From NCBI GenBank assembly GCA_019321725.1, contig CM033109.1, positions 21,049,993-21,113,992 of the forward strand: 64,000 bases of DNA, written 5' to 3'. Origin of the DNA: Paulownia fortunei. Lineage: Eukaryota > Streptophyta > Magnoliopsida > Lamiales > Paulowniaceae. Positions 51,497-64,000 of this stretch are shown here, one piece after another. The notes beneath the pieces were generated by a model. The model searched no databases, was not told where the DNA came from, and saw only the letters and a list, made by a program, of their open reading frames with translations. How positions within the stretch are numbered: the stretch's first letter is position 1; the number at the start of each line of letters is the position of its first letter. A program made the translations under genes and the position numbers.

Positions 51497-52850
51497 TAGA
51501 ATAGTGTCCGGCGTGTCAATTAGATTGAACGTTTTTATACTCTTGTATTTGTAAAATAATATTTTTCAATCTTACTTGTATGATACTCGTAATAGAAATA
51601 GGTTCACTTACTATTTTACCTAAAACTAAGTAGTCATGATACATTTGTTAAGTCTTTCCCATGATTTGTGAGGTCTTTAGAATTAAGGAGTTAATTTCAA
51701 ACAAATTAATTAATTAGAATAATTATTATTCATAAGTACTGTAAGCCAACTAGTAGTTTAGTTGTGAATTTAAAGGGCTACACACAATTTGGGTTAAAAC
51801 ATTTTTAATTTTGGAATTGAACCAAATGGTTAGATCGAAGTAATTAATTGGAACTTAAATTAATTCAATGAGGTGAATTAATTATTTAATTAAGTAATAG
51901 ATTATTTAATTGAACCTAATAAGATTAGAAAACTCAATTGAAATGGAACAATTATTTGATTGGATCAATTATTAAATCAATTATTTGATTAGATGAAATT
52001 AATTAACCAAATTTGAATTTAAACAATTAATTAAATTAATTATGGAATTTAATTAAAGTCAAAATCCAATTTAAAGAGGCCTATTTAGAGAGACCCGTAA
52101 TAGTTGTTGGCAGAACATGGAGTTCCAAGAATTTGATTCTTGAAAATATCTAATTAGATTAGAAAAATATCTCCATGTAACTTTAGAAAATACAAAAGAT
52201 AGAGTTGAAGATCTTGTGATCAACAAAAAAATCATCCAACCAATAAAGTGAATGCTAAAAATACTAAGAGTGAGAGTATGAATTTTGGCCGGAACTTTGA
52301 AGAATCATGATACTCATCAAAATTTCGGCCCACACACATATAAAAGAGAAAAATTGTGTTCTCTTCTCCATCTTTTCCTCCAATAAAAGAATTTCATCAT
52401 TTATTTAAAATTATTCAATTCTTTTATTATGAGTTGAATTAAGAACTAGCACTCAATATACACATTCCAAAAAGTATGTTAGAAAAGGAATCAGAATTGT
52501 TAGTGGAGTTCTAATTTCATGTTCTTACTTAAAGTGTTAACTACTTTAGAGGATGTTAGAAAATGAATCAGAATTGCTAGTGGAGTTCTAATTTATGTTC
52601 TTACTTAAAGTGTTAACTACTTTAGAGGATAGATGGTTGGATTCCTATAAATTGGTTCAGAAAGGGGCTAACAATCGATTGTTTCAAATCCTATGACAAC
52701 TGGAGTACGTTGAAATGTATGAATCAAAATCTTTTTATTTATAAGTAAAGTCATTAGAAATTGCGAGATCAATAAAATCACATTGGATCCGGTATGATGC
52801 TGTAATTGTTATGGCATTAATATTTTTAATTTTTTTTTCGCTGTGCATAC
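51497..52850 (+). mobile_element. Probable LTR (Ty1/copia-like), truncated on the right by another element
   Basis: The segment may start TGTTAGAATAGTGTCC. It contains a TATA box (ACATATAAAAGAG near 52338), a pyrimidine-rich start region (TGTTCTCTTCTCCATC) and an AATAAAAG signal, the layout of an LTR promoter and R region. Its last part (GGATCCGGTATGATGC ... TTTTTTCGCTGTGCATAC) resembles the 3' end of plant copia LTRs as I remember them. The retroelement at 52851 begins immediately after, so it probably inserted here. Boundaries and family are inference. Confidence 0.5.
52476..52628. repeat. Tandem duplication, 77/76-bp units
   Basis: Two adjacent units beginning ATGTTAGAAAA(G/T)GAATCAGA and ending AACTACTTTAGAGG differ at only a few positions. 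It lies downstream of the LTR's TATA box. Confidence 0.9.
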
Positions 52851-55719
52851 TATCACAACCTCCAAAAAAATATGTATACACACATACATATATATAAACA
52901 ACCTATGGAATATAATTTGTGTATGTATGCGTGCGTATAACTTTTTTTTAAGCTCGTTAGTTTGACATAACATTGATAAAGTAAAGTGTTTTAACATCCT
53001 GCAACACTGTATATAAATAGACAGTTATTTGAACAATAAAAAAGTTTATCAAAATCATCACAAAATTCAGACTCATTTACAATGGAGTTTTGAAAGTGAT
53101 ATATATGACAAAATCACTAATATAATACAATAGACCGTAAAATTAAAATCACACCAAAATAACCTCAACAGGTCGTCATCCATGTACATCGATCTTTGAA
53201 AGCCAATAGGAGTTCCACAGCCAGCCCAGTAAACTAGAGGTTTCAAGTCTCACCATACTTACCTACAATGCATGAATTACGTGAGGTAATGCTTAATAAG
53301 TGAAAATCATGCATGTTAAAGCGATAATCTAACATATATGTGATGTATCTATATGAAATCACACCAGGAATGCAAGTTCCTAAACCAAAACAATTAATTC
53401 AAAATCATTTTTCATCACTGGGCCATTGGCCTACCTACTATGCACCGGATAGAGTTCTAAACAATATCAATAATCACATAACCATAAATAAATTGACTTA
53501 ATCTAGAGGCCATCTCTTAGGATCACCAGAGGTCTACCCCCTATCTTTCCCTATGATCTTCCATATGTCTTCCCACCAGCAGAGTCAATAAGGGTACAGT
53601 CAAGTGGTCTACCCTCTCGTGACCACTAGAGGCACACCACCTGTCAATCCCTATGATCATTCGAGAAGTAACATTCGTTTGCACCCCAAAATATCACATA
53701 AGCATGTCTCGGTGCACTAATAGTGGCCAACCAAAGCATTTTCTTTTTAAAAATAATGTCATGCATGCAAAACCTCAATTGTGAACACGTGTTATGCATG
53801 CACGTATAAATACTGATGAATGACATGTTTAATGACACAACGGATCCCATATCCCATCATCCAAACAACACATGCACTATAAGATATTTATAATGCTCAT
53901 AATACACTCATCAAGACATGAGGATCACGTTTAATATAGATAAGGCAAGAAATACTATGTTCATGCATTGTAGTTGCAAATAGATTTTTACTTACTTTTA
54001 ATTGATCGTATCTTACTTCTTAGTTTCTTAAGTGTTACTCCCCAACCTTAAGTGTGAATAATTTATAAAAATATAAGATAACAATCACTATCCTCAATCA
54101 ACAAGTTCATTATGCTTAATCCTATATAAGGACTTTAAATTTTAATTTAATTATGTAACAATCAAACTTTACTACTTAGGGACTAAAACCTAATACAATC
54201 TCCTAAGTACTTTAATTTCTCATCTTAAATATATGATAAAATCACCTAATTAATGTGTTATAATTTTTATAACAGTTATCTGAATGCTAAACATCAATTT
54301 TACCATAGATATGTTGAAACATGCCAAGAAGTAAAATGGAACAGATTTTCATTTTCTACCTTGTTGTCACATTACGTTTCATAGCAATTTTAGCGCCCTT
54401 AGTCGTATTTATTCACTCAAAACCTTTTACCACACTTAGCTAACATATAAAAACATATAACCATGCCATAGAATTGCAAAAATGCATGGATTTAGCTCAT
54501 CTAATTCAGTGTCCTTCATAGCACACCAAAATAGATTTGACTACTTTAGCAGTTTGAGTGTTTCTTCAATATCATGCTCTATTTTAATTTCTAACTGATC
54601 AAAATTCATTCCAATATTCTTGACGCATATATGGACATATAAATGGTAATAATTACATGTTTTATTCAATATACCATACACTTTTGAAATATAAAATACA
54701 AGAAAACAGTAAGATGACAATTTCTGCCACAAGTATTTCCTATTAAGTGTTTATCATAAAAACTCCTTTCTTTGTACACCAAAGTCTAACTAAAAACTTG
54801 ATAACAATTTTATAAGAGATATTGAAAGCTTAATAAACAATAAACCCATTCAGAATAATCTGAAAGCAAAAGACAAAACTATAGATAAGAGTTACCTATG
54901 CAGATTTTGAGATTAAACTTAATGATAATCACTTCCCTTTACTTTTCTTATTTTTATTTCAACTTGTAATCAATTTAGAACACTTGGAGACCTTAAAGTG
55001 TGTGTTTAGAAGCTGAAAATAGCAGTTGGTCTTGGCTTAAGGGTGAAGGGTCTAGTCGTGGCTTAAGCATGAGGTGACTAAGCTTGAGGTGTCAAATTGT
55101 GATTTAAATATGATATTATACACAACTTATACAACTCTAATCTGGTGTTTCTCAGTCTTTATTTCTTTATTAACAATCTATTTTAATTTTCATACGATCG
55201 GATAATAAATTCTACTATAATTTTTTAATCATTCATTCGATCTTTAAATCAATTGGCATCAGATTCTTAAATAGATTATTTAGTTTTATTTCTTAAATCA
55301 TATACACATATGCACCTTGAAATATGACACTTAAATCAAGTTATATCATGTTTAATATATCAAGTATTATTAGTTTATAGATGTATACCTTTAAAAACAC
55401 CATGATCTAGTTGAATCGGAACATATTAGCTTACTAGTAATACATTTAATTATTTCTAAAATTATAACATATAACCTATGAATATCTAATAGATTGATCA
55501 ATCTATTCTTTCTCTTATCTAAATATTGAATATCTTAATTAGGTTATAAGATTTCAACCGCTAATATCATGTGATAGCATTAGAGGTCTAATGATTAAGA
55601 ATGCTATATAAGATGTCATGTAAATGTTAATGCAAATGTTAATGCAAATTAGCATATAAGTAGCATATAATGCATGAATCACATTAGTCAAGTGAATAGT
55701 ATGAGAATTGGGTATTACT
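52851..55719 (-). repeat. 3' LTR of the Tekay/Del-type element
   Basis: Starts (minus strand) at TAATACCCAATTCTC and ends at the TATCACAACC end seen at 52851. The same sequence recurs in direct orientation at 58860-59511 plus 62584-64000, and in inverted orientation at 59512-62578. Copies are diverged by roughly 10-20% by eye. Open frames inside it (for example near 53644-53850) have no support as proteins. Confidence 0.9.
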
Positions 55720-55720
55720 T

Positions 55721-55732
55721 CCTCCCCTTCTT
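55721..55732 (-). other. Polypurine tract of the Tekay/Del-type element
   Basis: On the minus strand AAGAAGGGGAGG lies immediately before the 3' LTR start (AAGTAATACCC). It follows TTTCGGGGACGAGATTTTAA, a phrase typical of the region just before the PPT in this lineage. Confidence 0.8.
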
Positions 55733-58700
55733 ATTAAAATCTCGTCCCCGAAATTTTACTTACCAAAAAAACTCTAGATATTTAATTATCATTGTATGCT
55801 TCATTTCCCAAATAGCTTTTTGTGTTGATTGAATTCTACTCAATACTTTAACTAATAAGATATTCTCATTTTGAAGTTGCTTTACATCTCTTACTAAAAT
55901 CTCTATAGGTCTTTTTTCATATCTTCGACCTCAATTTAGTTCTATTGGTTCATTTTTCAATAGATGAGACAGATTCATGATATACTTCCTTAACATTAAC
56001 ACATGAAACATTGTGAACTCGAAACATTAATACAAAAAAGTCGAGTTTACAAACAATATCCCAAATTCTCTCAGTAATGCAAATTAAATTAATGTACCTA
56101 GATTAAGTTTGTATGTAACGTCCCCAATTTTTTTTTCTGTCCAAGTCGCATAATCCCTTTCATTGGAGACATTTTCAAAAAGATTTGATCTCCTATCATA
56201 AATTACAATGATATTCCTCTTTAATCTGCATAACTCTATGGTCACCTCTAACTAGTTTTCATATATTGACAATTTGTTCTACTATTTCTATCATTTCCCA
56301 AACCATATTTAACCTAAAAGAACACCAAATTTATTTCAATAAAATGGTGACCTATATTTTCTATCATATAATGCCTTATAGAAAACTATCCCAAGTAGCC
56401 TTATCACTATTGTTATAAAAAATTCTACCCAAGGAAATTTTTTCTCAATTGACATCAACAATCTAATGAACAAACTCTAAGTATATCTTGCAAAGTCTAA
56501 TTTGTTTGTTCTGATTGCTCATTGATGCATGGATGATCACAATACTAAAATATAATTTAATTCTCAATACTTGATGTAAGATCTTCTAGGAACTGAATAA
56601 AGATCTTAAATCTACATTAGAACTGATAGACACTAATAAACCATAAAGTCTAACCACTTCTTATACATTTATCTTTTGATATAATTCCATGGAATACCTA
56701 GGGTAAATTGAGAAAGAATGAGCATATTTAGTTAATTTATGAACAAAATCAAAACTAAATCATTCCTACATATGCACTTTTATATATATCTTTTTTTTAG
56801 TGGCAAACTAAATATTAACGATATATTCTATAATAGCTCGTCCAGTATTCGATATCTGTATATTTTCTTGAAATCACAAACATCATTCATACCACTAAAT
56901 AAAATAAATAAAAAGGTACATGATCATCATCTAAAACTTAGTTTTAACCTTTCATCAACCTTATTTTGAGCATTTGAAATTGAATCAATCAAAATCAATC
57001 TTACTAAAATATTAATAAACAGATAATCCACCATTTACTCTAATTCATCCTCTATACCACCCTCAATTCCCATAATAGTTTATGATATAAATTTTGTATG
57101 AATATTAGTCTATTGAGATATTTCATTCCAATGACATCTATAGTTATATGGATAATACAATATATTCACTTACTAATATATTCATCATTTATTCAAGTTC
57201 AACTGCTTTTGAGTGTATAGACATTCTACATTGCATCAAACATATACCAAAATACAATGAAATAATACCATTATACACAATACATAATTTATTAAAGTTG
57301 GAGTTATTACTGAAACTCAAATAAATTCTCTTTAAGTAATTAGAAATTTCTTCCCACTTAGTGAACCATTCAAATTTCATATACCTACAATGCATAATGA
57401 AATAAAGTGGTAACAATTAAGGAGAAATTTTAACTGAATACCCAATAATATCACTAACCCAGAAATTTTTTCTTATTTCTATCACATTTATTGGTCTTTC
57501 ATATTTCAGTAGAATCTCGAAGTTTTGAATAGTTACAATGACACCTTCTTAAGAAAATTACCAGTTCCAAAATAAATATTGTATTACATAACAAAAAGAT
57601 CGCATTTACTAAATTGCACAAATAATTTTCTACCTCCTTAGAGATTCCAAGATCATATTGAAAGGTCAATCATATTTCTTCTCGTTGTACAATAAGATAT
57701 CATCGATGAATATCACCCCAAATATACCCATATAGATTCATCAAACACATTATTCATAATGTATACAAAAATAATTAGGGCATTAGTCAACCCAATGGTA
57801 CAACAAGAAATTCATAATTAATTCAAACTTAAAATCAATCATCAAGATCACAGTAACTCCTCTTAATTTATCAAATAAACTTTAGTATGAAAAATTTGTA
57901 CTTATTATAAATTATTACTCAATTTATTTGCAATAAATAATACATAACCTCAAGATTCATCTTTCTTCTAGGTGAATATGAAGTGGAGCTTGTTTAGGAG
58001 AAGCACTGAACCTTAATGTCTTGCTCAACATTATAACAATATCACTCAAGGTTCATCGAATTTCAATAGTTGTATGTGTTAAAGTAAAAGAGATATTAGA
58101 TTTGTTCTTACAACTATATCAGGATAAAATCAATTTGTTAGTTAATAACATGCCTGAAAACTTCTTTTCAATATATATCAAGAGATCTAAGATCACACAA
58201 ATGGATTTTTAGTAAACTTGATCATTCTAAAAATTCTAACACAACTCAAATATCGATAATAACTTTTTTTACTACTCTCTTTTACGGTAACTGTAGAAAA
58301 TTATAATTTGATAATTTTCTTTATTTTGTACAAATAGTAAATATTTTTCTACTATGGCCTCCATAAAATTTTTAAATTTTCATCACCTAAAATTTAAAAG
58401 TCTTAATAATCCTGAAATAATCCATAATGCATAATTCTCAATAAATCAATCAATACAAAAGGTTATATTATAATCCTAGCCAATATAACAAAATTAACCT
58501 AGAGCTCTTAAAATCTAATTAGTTGATTTTGAACCTCCAAAAGAAATTAAAACATTAAAACTGATCTCATATATATATCAAGTACCCTATCCAATCTTAT
58601 TACATACTTAGTAGATAATAGAGAATATGTAACTCCAAAGATAGAATATCAAACATAAATTTTATACCTGTTATTACTAATGAGTCTGCCTCAATATTTT

Positions 58701-58843
58701 TTGATACAAAATCTTAAAACACATGACCAATATTATTCACAAAATACAAAATAAATTATACAATAAATAAAACTAATTGGCATGGTTATGCTCCACTAAT
58801 TTCAAAGATCATGTATGTGGACAGTCTACAGAACCACAAACAG

Positions 58844-58856
58844 AACTCTGATACCA
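58844..58856 (-). other. Primer-binding site (initiator Met tRNA type)
   Basis: On the minus strand TGGTATCAGAGTT follows three bases after the LTR end (…TTGTGATA, AAG). It is complementary to the 3' end of initiator methionine tRNA and fixes the element's orientation. Confidence 0.9.
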
Positions 58857-58859
58857 CTT

Positions 58860-59511
58860 TATCACAATCTCCCAAAAAATATGTATATATATAAATATAT
58901 ATAAACAACATGTGCAATATAATTTGTGCATGTATGCGTGTGTATAATTTTTTTTTAGTTAGTTAGTTTGACATAACATTGATAAAATAAAGTACTTTAA
59001 TATCCTGTAACACTGTGTATAGACAGATAGTTATTTGAATGATAAAAAAGTCTATCAAAATCATCACAAAACTCAGACTCATTTACAATGGAGTTTTGAA
59101 AGTGAAGGTCACTAATATAATACAACAGAAAGTAAAATCAAAAGCACAGCCTACAAAATAACCCCAACAAGTCATCATTCATGTATATTGATCTTTGAAA
59201 GCCTGTAGGAGCTCTACAGCTAGCCCAGTAAACTAGAGGTCTCAAGTCTCACCATGTTTACCTATAATACATGAACTATGTGAGTTAATGCTCAATAAGT
59301 GAAAATCATACATGTTGAAGCAATAATTTAACATATATGTGATGCATCTCTATGAAATCACGCTAGGAATGCAAGCTCCTGAACCAAAATAGTTCATTCA
59401 AAATTAATTTTCATCACTAGATCGTTAGTCTACCTATTATGCACCAGATAGAGTTCTAAATAATATCAATAATTATATGGCCATAAATAAATTGACTCAG
59501 TCCAGGGGCTA
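58860..59511 (-). repeat. 5' LTR, PBS-proximal part
   Basis: Aligns in the same orientation with 52851-53512 of the 3' LTR. The match breaks at 59511, where the nested solo LTR begins, and resumes at 62584. Confidence 0.9.
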
Positions 59512-62500
59512 TGTAATACCCAAGTCTCAGACTACTCACTTGACCAGTATGATTCATGCACTACATACTACTTATATGCTAATTTGCATTAACATCTACA
59601 TCGCATCTTTTATAACATTCTTAATCATTATACCTCAAATGCTATCATTTGATGTTAGTGGTTGAGATCCTACAACCTAATTAAGTGATTCTATATTTAG
59701 ATAAGATAAAGAATATATTTATCAATATAATGGATATTCATAGGTTGTATGTTATAATTTTAGAAGTGTTAAAGGTGTCACTAGTAAACTTATATGATTC
59801 GATTCGATTTAATCAAGATGTTTTAAATGTATACATCCATAGTTTAACATACTTAGGATATCAGACATGATATAATGTGATTTAAGTGTCATAATACAAG
59901 GTTCATATGTGCATGTGATTTTAGAAAATAAAAATTAGACAATCATTTAAGAATCGGATGTCAATCGGTTTGGAGATCAAATGAACAATTAAAAAATTAT
60001 GGCATAATATATTATTTGATCATATAGAGATTAAAGTAGGTTGTACATAGATAAATAAGTAATGAGAAACACTAGATTAGGGTTGTATAAGGTGTGAAAA
60101 ATATCAGATTTGAACCACAACTTGACACATCAACCTTGCCACCTCAAGCTTCGCCACCTCAAGTTTCCACCTCAACCTTTCTTCATTTCTACCCCTAAGC
60201 CACAACCAAAAACTATTTTCTGAGCTGTTTTACTTCCAAAACCTTCATATTTAATGTTAGAAATTGCTCTCAAGTAATTCCAAGTAAATAAAAAAAGTGA
60301 AGGAAGCAAAGGGAAGTAAGGAGGAGCAAGTTGAATCTAAAATTTGTGCATCGGTGAGCTTTAATTCATATTTTTATTTAAGTTCTTGAATTGTTTGAGG
60401 GTTTATGATTTTTAAAGCTTATATTATTGATTATAATCATGTTAGAATGTTATTTGTGGTATTTTAGTTCACAAAAGAAGGATTTTTAATTGTAAAATCA
60501 CAATAAAACTCACTAGGGACAGAAACTGTATACTTGCTGATTTTTTATATTTATACTTTATATATGTATAATAACTTGATTAAAACCTGTGTATTTCACC
60601 ATATATGTGTTTATATATGAGTCTAGGTAATGTATGCAAGTTTAGAGAGGTTATAAATTATAATATAGTGTGATAATTAAAGAGGTGCTCAAAACTGTCT
60701 TATTTGAAATTCAAATTTTGTCCTATGTGAATGGTGCTAGTTTTACATCAATAAATCCATTAGTTTTGGTAGTACTTTGACCTGGTTATTTCTTTATATG
60801 TGTTATCTAAGTATGTTTAAAATTTGGGAGTGATTGAATGTACTTAAAGGTGCCAAAACCATTAATGTTATGAAGTGTGCAAAACTATCACGGTAGAAAA
60901 ATAATCTGTTTCAGTATGTTGTGAAGAGAGCTGAACTTGGGAAGCTATATCCATAAGTTTTAGCAATTCTATGAGATGGTTACACTTATATACGTGTTAT
61001 CTAAGTGTGGTAAAAATTTAAGAGTGTTGGATATGTTTAGGGATGTCAAAATTATCATGCAACTAAATTGGACAACAAGTAAATATGAAAATGTGAATCT
61101 GTCCTATTTCATAACTTAGCATATTTCAACCTAGACATGTTGTTATTTAGTGTTAACAATTAGGTACATAATATTAGAGTTATAATACTTCAATTATATG
61201 ATGTTTAGATGTATCTAAGATGAGAAATTAAGGTATTGGAGGGACTAGATTGGATTCTAGTTTATTAAATCTAGATAGCTTGGTGTTTAAGGTCTTAATA
61301 TAATATTTTATGCTTTTAACTTGCCAAATTGGGAATGGTGCTTGATGTTGGTTAATATTACATGCTATTTTACATCTAAGATTGGAGGGGAACAATAAAC
61401 AAATTTAGATTAAGCCACCAATCAAGTGAAAGGTAAGTAAACATCTATTTGCAACTACAATGCATGAACATAGTATGTCTTGAAGCATTTACACCTAATG
61501 TGTTGATGATATTAAATTTGACTGAAAGTCTTATGATTCTTGAAACATGTTTAGAGTAATATAACTTGCATTTCATATTAAACATACTATTCATAAGCAT
61601 TTACATGTGCATGCACGACATATGAGTATAGTGGAGGTTTTTGCATGCATGACATGATTTGAGACATGATTTTCAAAAAGAAAATATTTTGGTTGGCCAC
61701 TCCTAATGTAACGAGGCATGCTAGGTGTGCTTATATGATATTTTGGGGTGCCATAAGTGTTACTTCTTGGAGGATCACAGGGGTTGACAGGAGATGTGCC
61801 TCTAGTGGTCACGAGAGGGCGGTCTACTTGACTGTACCCTTATTAACTCTGCCAGTGGGAAGACTTATGGAAGATCATAGGGGGTGGACCTTTGGTGATC
61901 CTAGAAGATGGCCCTTGGACTGAGTCATTTGTTTATGGCCATGTGATTATTGATATTGTTCACAGCTATATCCGATGCATAGTAGGTGGGCCAATGACCC
62001 AATAAATGAAGTGATTTTTAATGAAAACTCTTTGATTCATGAGTACTCAATTTGTCACATTTATAGCATCATATCTTAGAGTTGAGTTGTATGAGATTTT
62101 ATATCATACTCTTGTCATGCATGATTTTTACTTATTAAATGTTTAGCTCATGTAGTTCATGCATTGTAGGTGAACATGGTGAGACTTGAGACATCTGGTT
62201 TACTGGTTGGCAGTGGAGCTCCTACAGGTTTTCAAAGATCAATGTACTTGGATGACGACCTGTTGGGCTATTTTGTGAGCTATATTTTTTATTTTACAGT
62301 TATTATATTATATTAGTGACTTTATTCTGTATATCACTTTCAAAACTCCTTTGTAATATAAAGTTTAGGTTTGTGATGGTTTTGATAGACTTGGTTAATA
62401 TTTAATAACTATATATGTATATACAGTATGACAGGATATGAAAACACTTTACTTTTATCAATGTTTTGTTGAACTGAGTAGAAAAAAAAAGTTATACACA

Positions 62501-62578
62501 TGCATACATACACAAATTATATTGCACATGTTGTTTATATATATATATATTTATACATATTGTTGGGAGGGTGTGACA
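59512..62578 (+). mobile_element. Nested solo LTR of the same family, opposite orientation (3,067 bp)
   Basis: Begins TGTAATACCCAAG and ends GGGAGGGTGTGACA, so it has TG...CA ends with short inverted repeats TGT(A/C)A(T/C)ACCC. It is flanked on both sides by GGCTA (59507-59511 and 62579-62583). Along its length it is the reverse complement of the 3' LTR at 52851-55719. No internal region is present, so it is a solo LTR that inserted, as a full element, into the 5' LTR of the older copy. Confidence 0.92.
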
Positions 62579-62583
62579 GGCTA

Positions 62584-64000
62584 TCTCCTTGAAGCACCAG
62601 AGATCCATCCCTTGTCTTTCTCTATGATCCTCCATAAGTCTTCTTACCAGTAGAGTCAATAAGGGCACAGTCAAGTGGTCCACCCTCTCGTAACTACCAA
62701 AGGCACACCCTCTGTCAACCCCTATGATCCTCCGAGAAATAACACTCGCGGTGCCCCAAAATATCACATAAGAACACCTCGCATGCCTCGGTGCACTAGT
62801 AGTGGCCAGCCAAAGCATTTTCTTTTTGAAAATAATGTCATGCATGCAAAACCTCAACTGTGAGCATGTGTTATGCATGCACGTGTAAATACTGATGAAT
62901 GGCATGTTCAATGACACAATGGATCCCATGTCCCATCATCCAAGCAATGCATGCACTATAAGATATTTATAATACTCATAATACACTCATCAAGACACAA
63001 GCATCACTTTTAGTATAGATAAGGTAAGAAATATTATGTCCATTCATTGTAGTTGCAAATAGATTTTCACTTACCTTTAATCGATCGTATCTTACTTCTT
63101 AGTTTGATATTACTCCCCAACCTTAGGTGTGAATAATCTTTAAAAAATATAAGATATCAATCACTATCCTTAATTAACAAGTTCATTATGCTTAATCATA
63201 TACAAGTCCCTTGAATTTCAATTTAACTATATAATAATAAACTTTACTACTTAGGGACTAAAACCTAATACAATCTTTTAAGTACCTTGATTTCTCATTT
63301 TAAATGTATGATAAAATCACTTAATTCATGTGTTATAACTCTTGTAACAGTTCTCTGAATGCTAAACATCAATTTTACCATAGATATGTTGAAACATGCC
63401 AAGAAGTAAAATGGAACAGATTTCCATCTTCTATTTTTCTTGTTGTCATATTAAGTTTCATAGCAATTTTAGCATAATTAGGCGTATTTATTCTCTCTAA
63501 ATTGTTTACCACACTTAGCTAACATATAAAAACATATAACCATACCATAAAATTACCAAAACTCATGGATTTAGCTCCCCTAATTTAGTCTCATTCACAG
63601 CACACCAAAACAAATTTTGCTACTTTGGCAGTTTGAGTGTTTCTCTAATATCATGCTTTATTTTAATTTCTAACCGATCAAAATTCATTCCAATACTCTT
63701 AACACATATATGGACATGTAAATAGTAATAATTATAGGTTTTATTCAACATACCATATACTTTTGAATCCTAAAATATAAGAAAATAGTAAGGTGGTAGT
63801 TTCTGCAATAAGTATTTTTTATTAAGTGTTTGTTATCAAAAACTCTTTTTTTGTATACCAAAGTCTAACTAAAAACTTGATAACAGTTTTATAATAGATA
63901 TTCAAAGTTTAATAAACAATAAACTCATTTGGAATAATATGAAAATCAAAGGCAAAATTGTAAATAAGTGTTATATATATAGATTTTGATGTTAAACTTA
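62584..64000 (-). repeat. 5' LTR, distal part (runs off the window)
   Basis: Aligns in the same orientation with about 53515-54925 of the 3' LTR, for example the shared words AATAAGGG(C/T)ACAGTCAAGTGG and CCCCAAAATATCACATAAG. About 0.8 kb of this LTR should lie beyond the window. Confidence 0.9.

Larger units (their letters stand above)
55720..58859 (-). pseudogene. pol: Degenerate pol region (RT and integrase remnants)
   Basis: On the minus strand, 57816-57791 reads YEFLVVPLG and 57710-57693 reads FIDDIL, followed by LYNEKKYD: conserved blocks of Ty3/gypsy reverse transcriptase, with frame changes between them. Near 56175-56130 lies RLGQKKKL (the LRFGKKGKLSPR-type block), and 56008-55958 reads FHVLMLRKYIMNLSHLL, the integrase C-terminal signature of Tekay/Del elements. 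Only about 1.1 kb separates the RT catalytic motif from the PBS, too little for gag, protease and the RT start, so that part is largely deleted. Stops occur throughout. Confidence 0.8.
52851..64000 (-). mobile_element. Ty3/gypsy chromovirus-like element (Tekay/Del type), split by a nested solo LTR
   Basis: Read on the minus strand: 5' LTR (from beyond the window end to 62584, then 59511-58860), PBS (58856-58844), internal region (58859-55720), PPT (55732-55721) and 3' LTR (55719-52851). The LTRs are about 2.9 kb. A solo LTR of the same family (59512-62578) sits inside the 5' LTR. Lineage rests on the initiator-Met-type PBS TGGTATCAGAGTT, the AAGAAGGGGAGG tract next to TAATACCC, the FIDDIL catalytic motif and the integrase tail FHVLMLRKYIMNLSHLL. 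The internal region is only 3.1 kb and full of stops, so the copy is dead. The outer flank at the left is CATAC; the matching duplication would lie outside the window. Confidence 0.85.

Noticed and set aside
62492..62929. 145-codon minus-strand open frame with homologous frames at 53644-53850 and 61666-61923
   Set aside because: It spans the junction of the nested solo LTR and the 5' LTR and reads LTR noncoding sequence; the repeated frames reflect repeated LTRs, not a conserved protein.

Overview
The window is nuclear DNA from a flowering plant, most likely a eudicot. It is AT-rich, its genes have GT-AG introns, and most of its length is transposable-element debris. Four protein-coding genes can be supported. 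(1) At 1-3705 (+) lies the 3' half of an ER-type (P2A) Ca2+-ATPase, with six exons visible. (2) At 6664-6975 (-) is an intact, intronless histone H4 with a recognisable promoter. (3) At 21857-31449 (+) is the RNase P/MRP protein subunit RPP30 (GAF1-like), six exons spread over 9.6 kb. (4) At 35333-36622 (-) is a three-exon CCT-domain (CMF-type) regulatory protein. The genes are unrelated housekeeping and regulatory genes; nothing suggests a cluster or shared pathway.

The RPP30 and CCT genes each carry one missing base in a homopolymer inside otherwise conserved coding sequence. In RPP30 one extra A in an A run at 29714-29718 would restore both reading frame and splice phase. In the CCT gene one extra base in either of two short C/G runs would restore the frame. 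Two such lesions in about 10 kb suggest residual homopolymer errors in the assembly rather than two pseudogenes, although real mutation is not excluded.

Region by region. 3.7-6.4 kb is intergenic with a candidate MITE. 7.4-9.07 kb is AT-rich. 9080-11064 is a solo LTR with a 5-bp target-site duplication (TGCAC), inserted into a palindrome. 12168-17304 is a decayed Ty3/gypsy element of the Tat type: both LTRs, PBS, PPT, gag, protease and scraps of RNase H and integrase remain, flanked by CATAT. 17.3-21.7 kb is AT-rich with small tandem repeats. 31.45-35.3 kb is intergenic with a MITE. 37-51.5 kb is a 14-kb gene-free stretch with microsatellites and a three-copy repeat. 51.5-52.85 kb looks like an LTR, possibly Ty1/copia.

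From 52851 to the window end lies a nested structure. A minus-strand Ty3/gypsy chromovirus-like element (Tekay/Del type, 2.9-kb LTRs, shortened internal region with RT and integrase remnants) has its 5' LTR split by a 3,067-bp solo LTR of the same family in the opposite orientation, bounded by GGCTA duplications. I found no CRISPR array, rRNA, convincing tRNA or new defence-like system. The items most worth a second look are the nested LTRs, the palindrome insertion, the two homopolymer frameshifts and the repeated C-terminal extension of RPP30.
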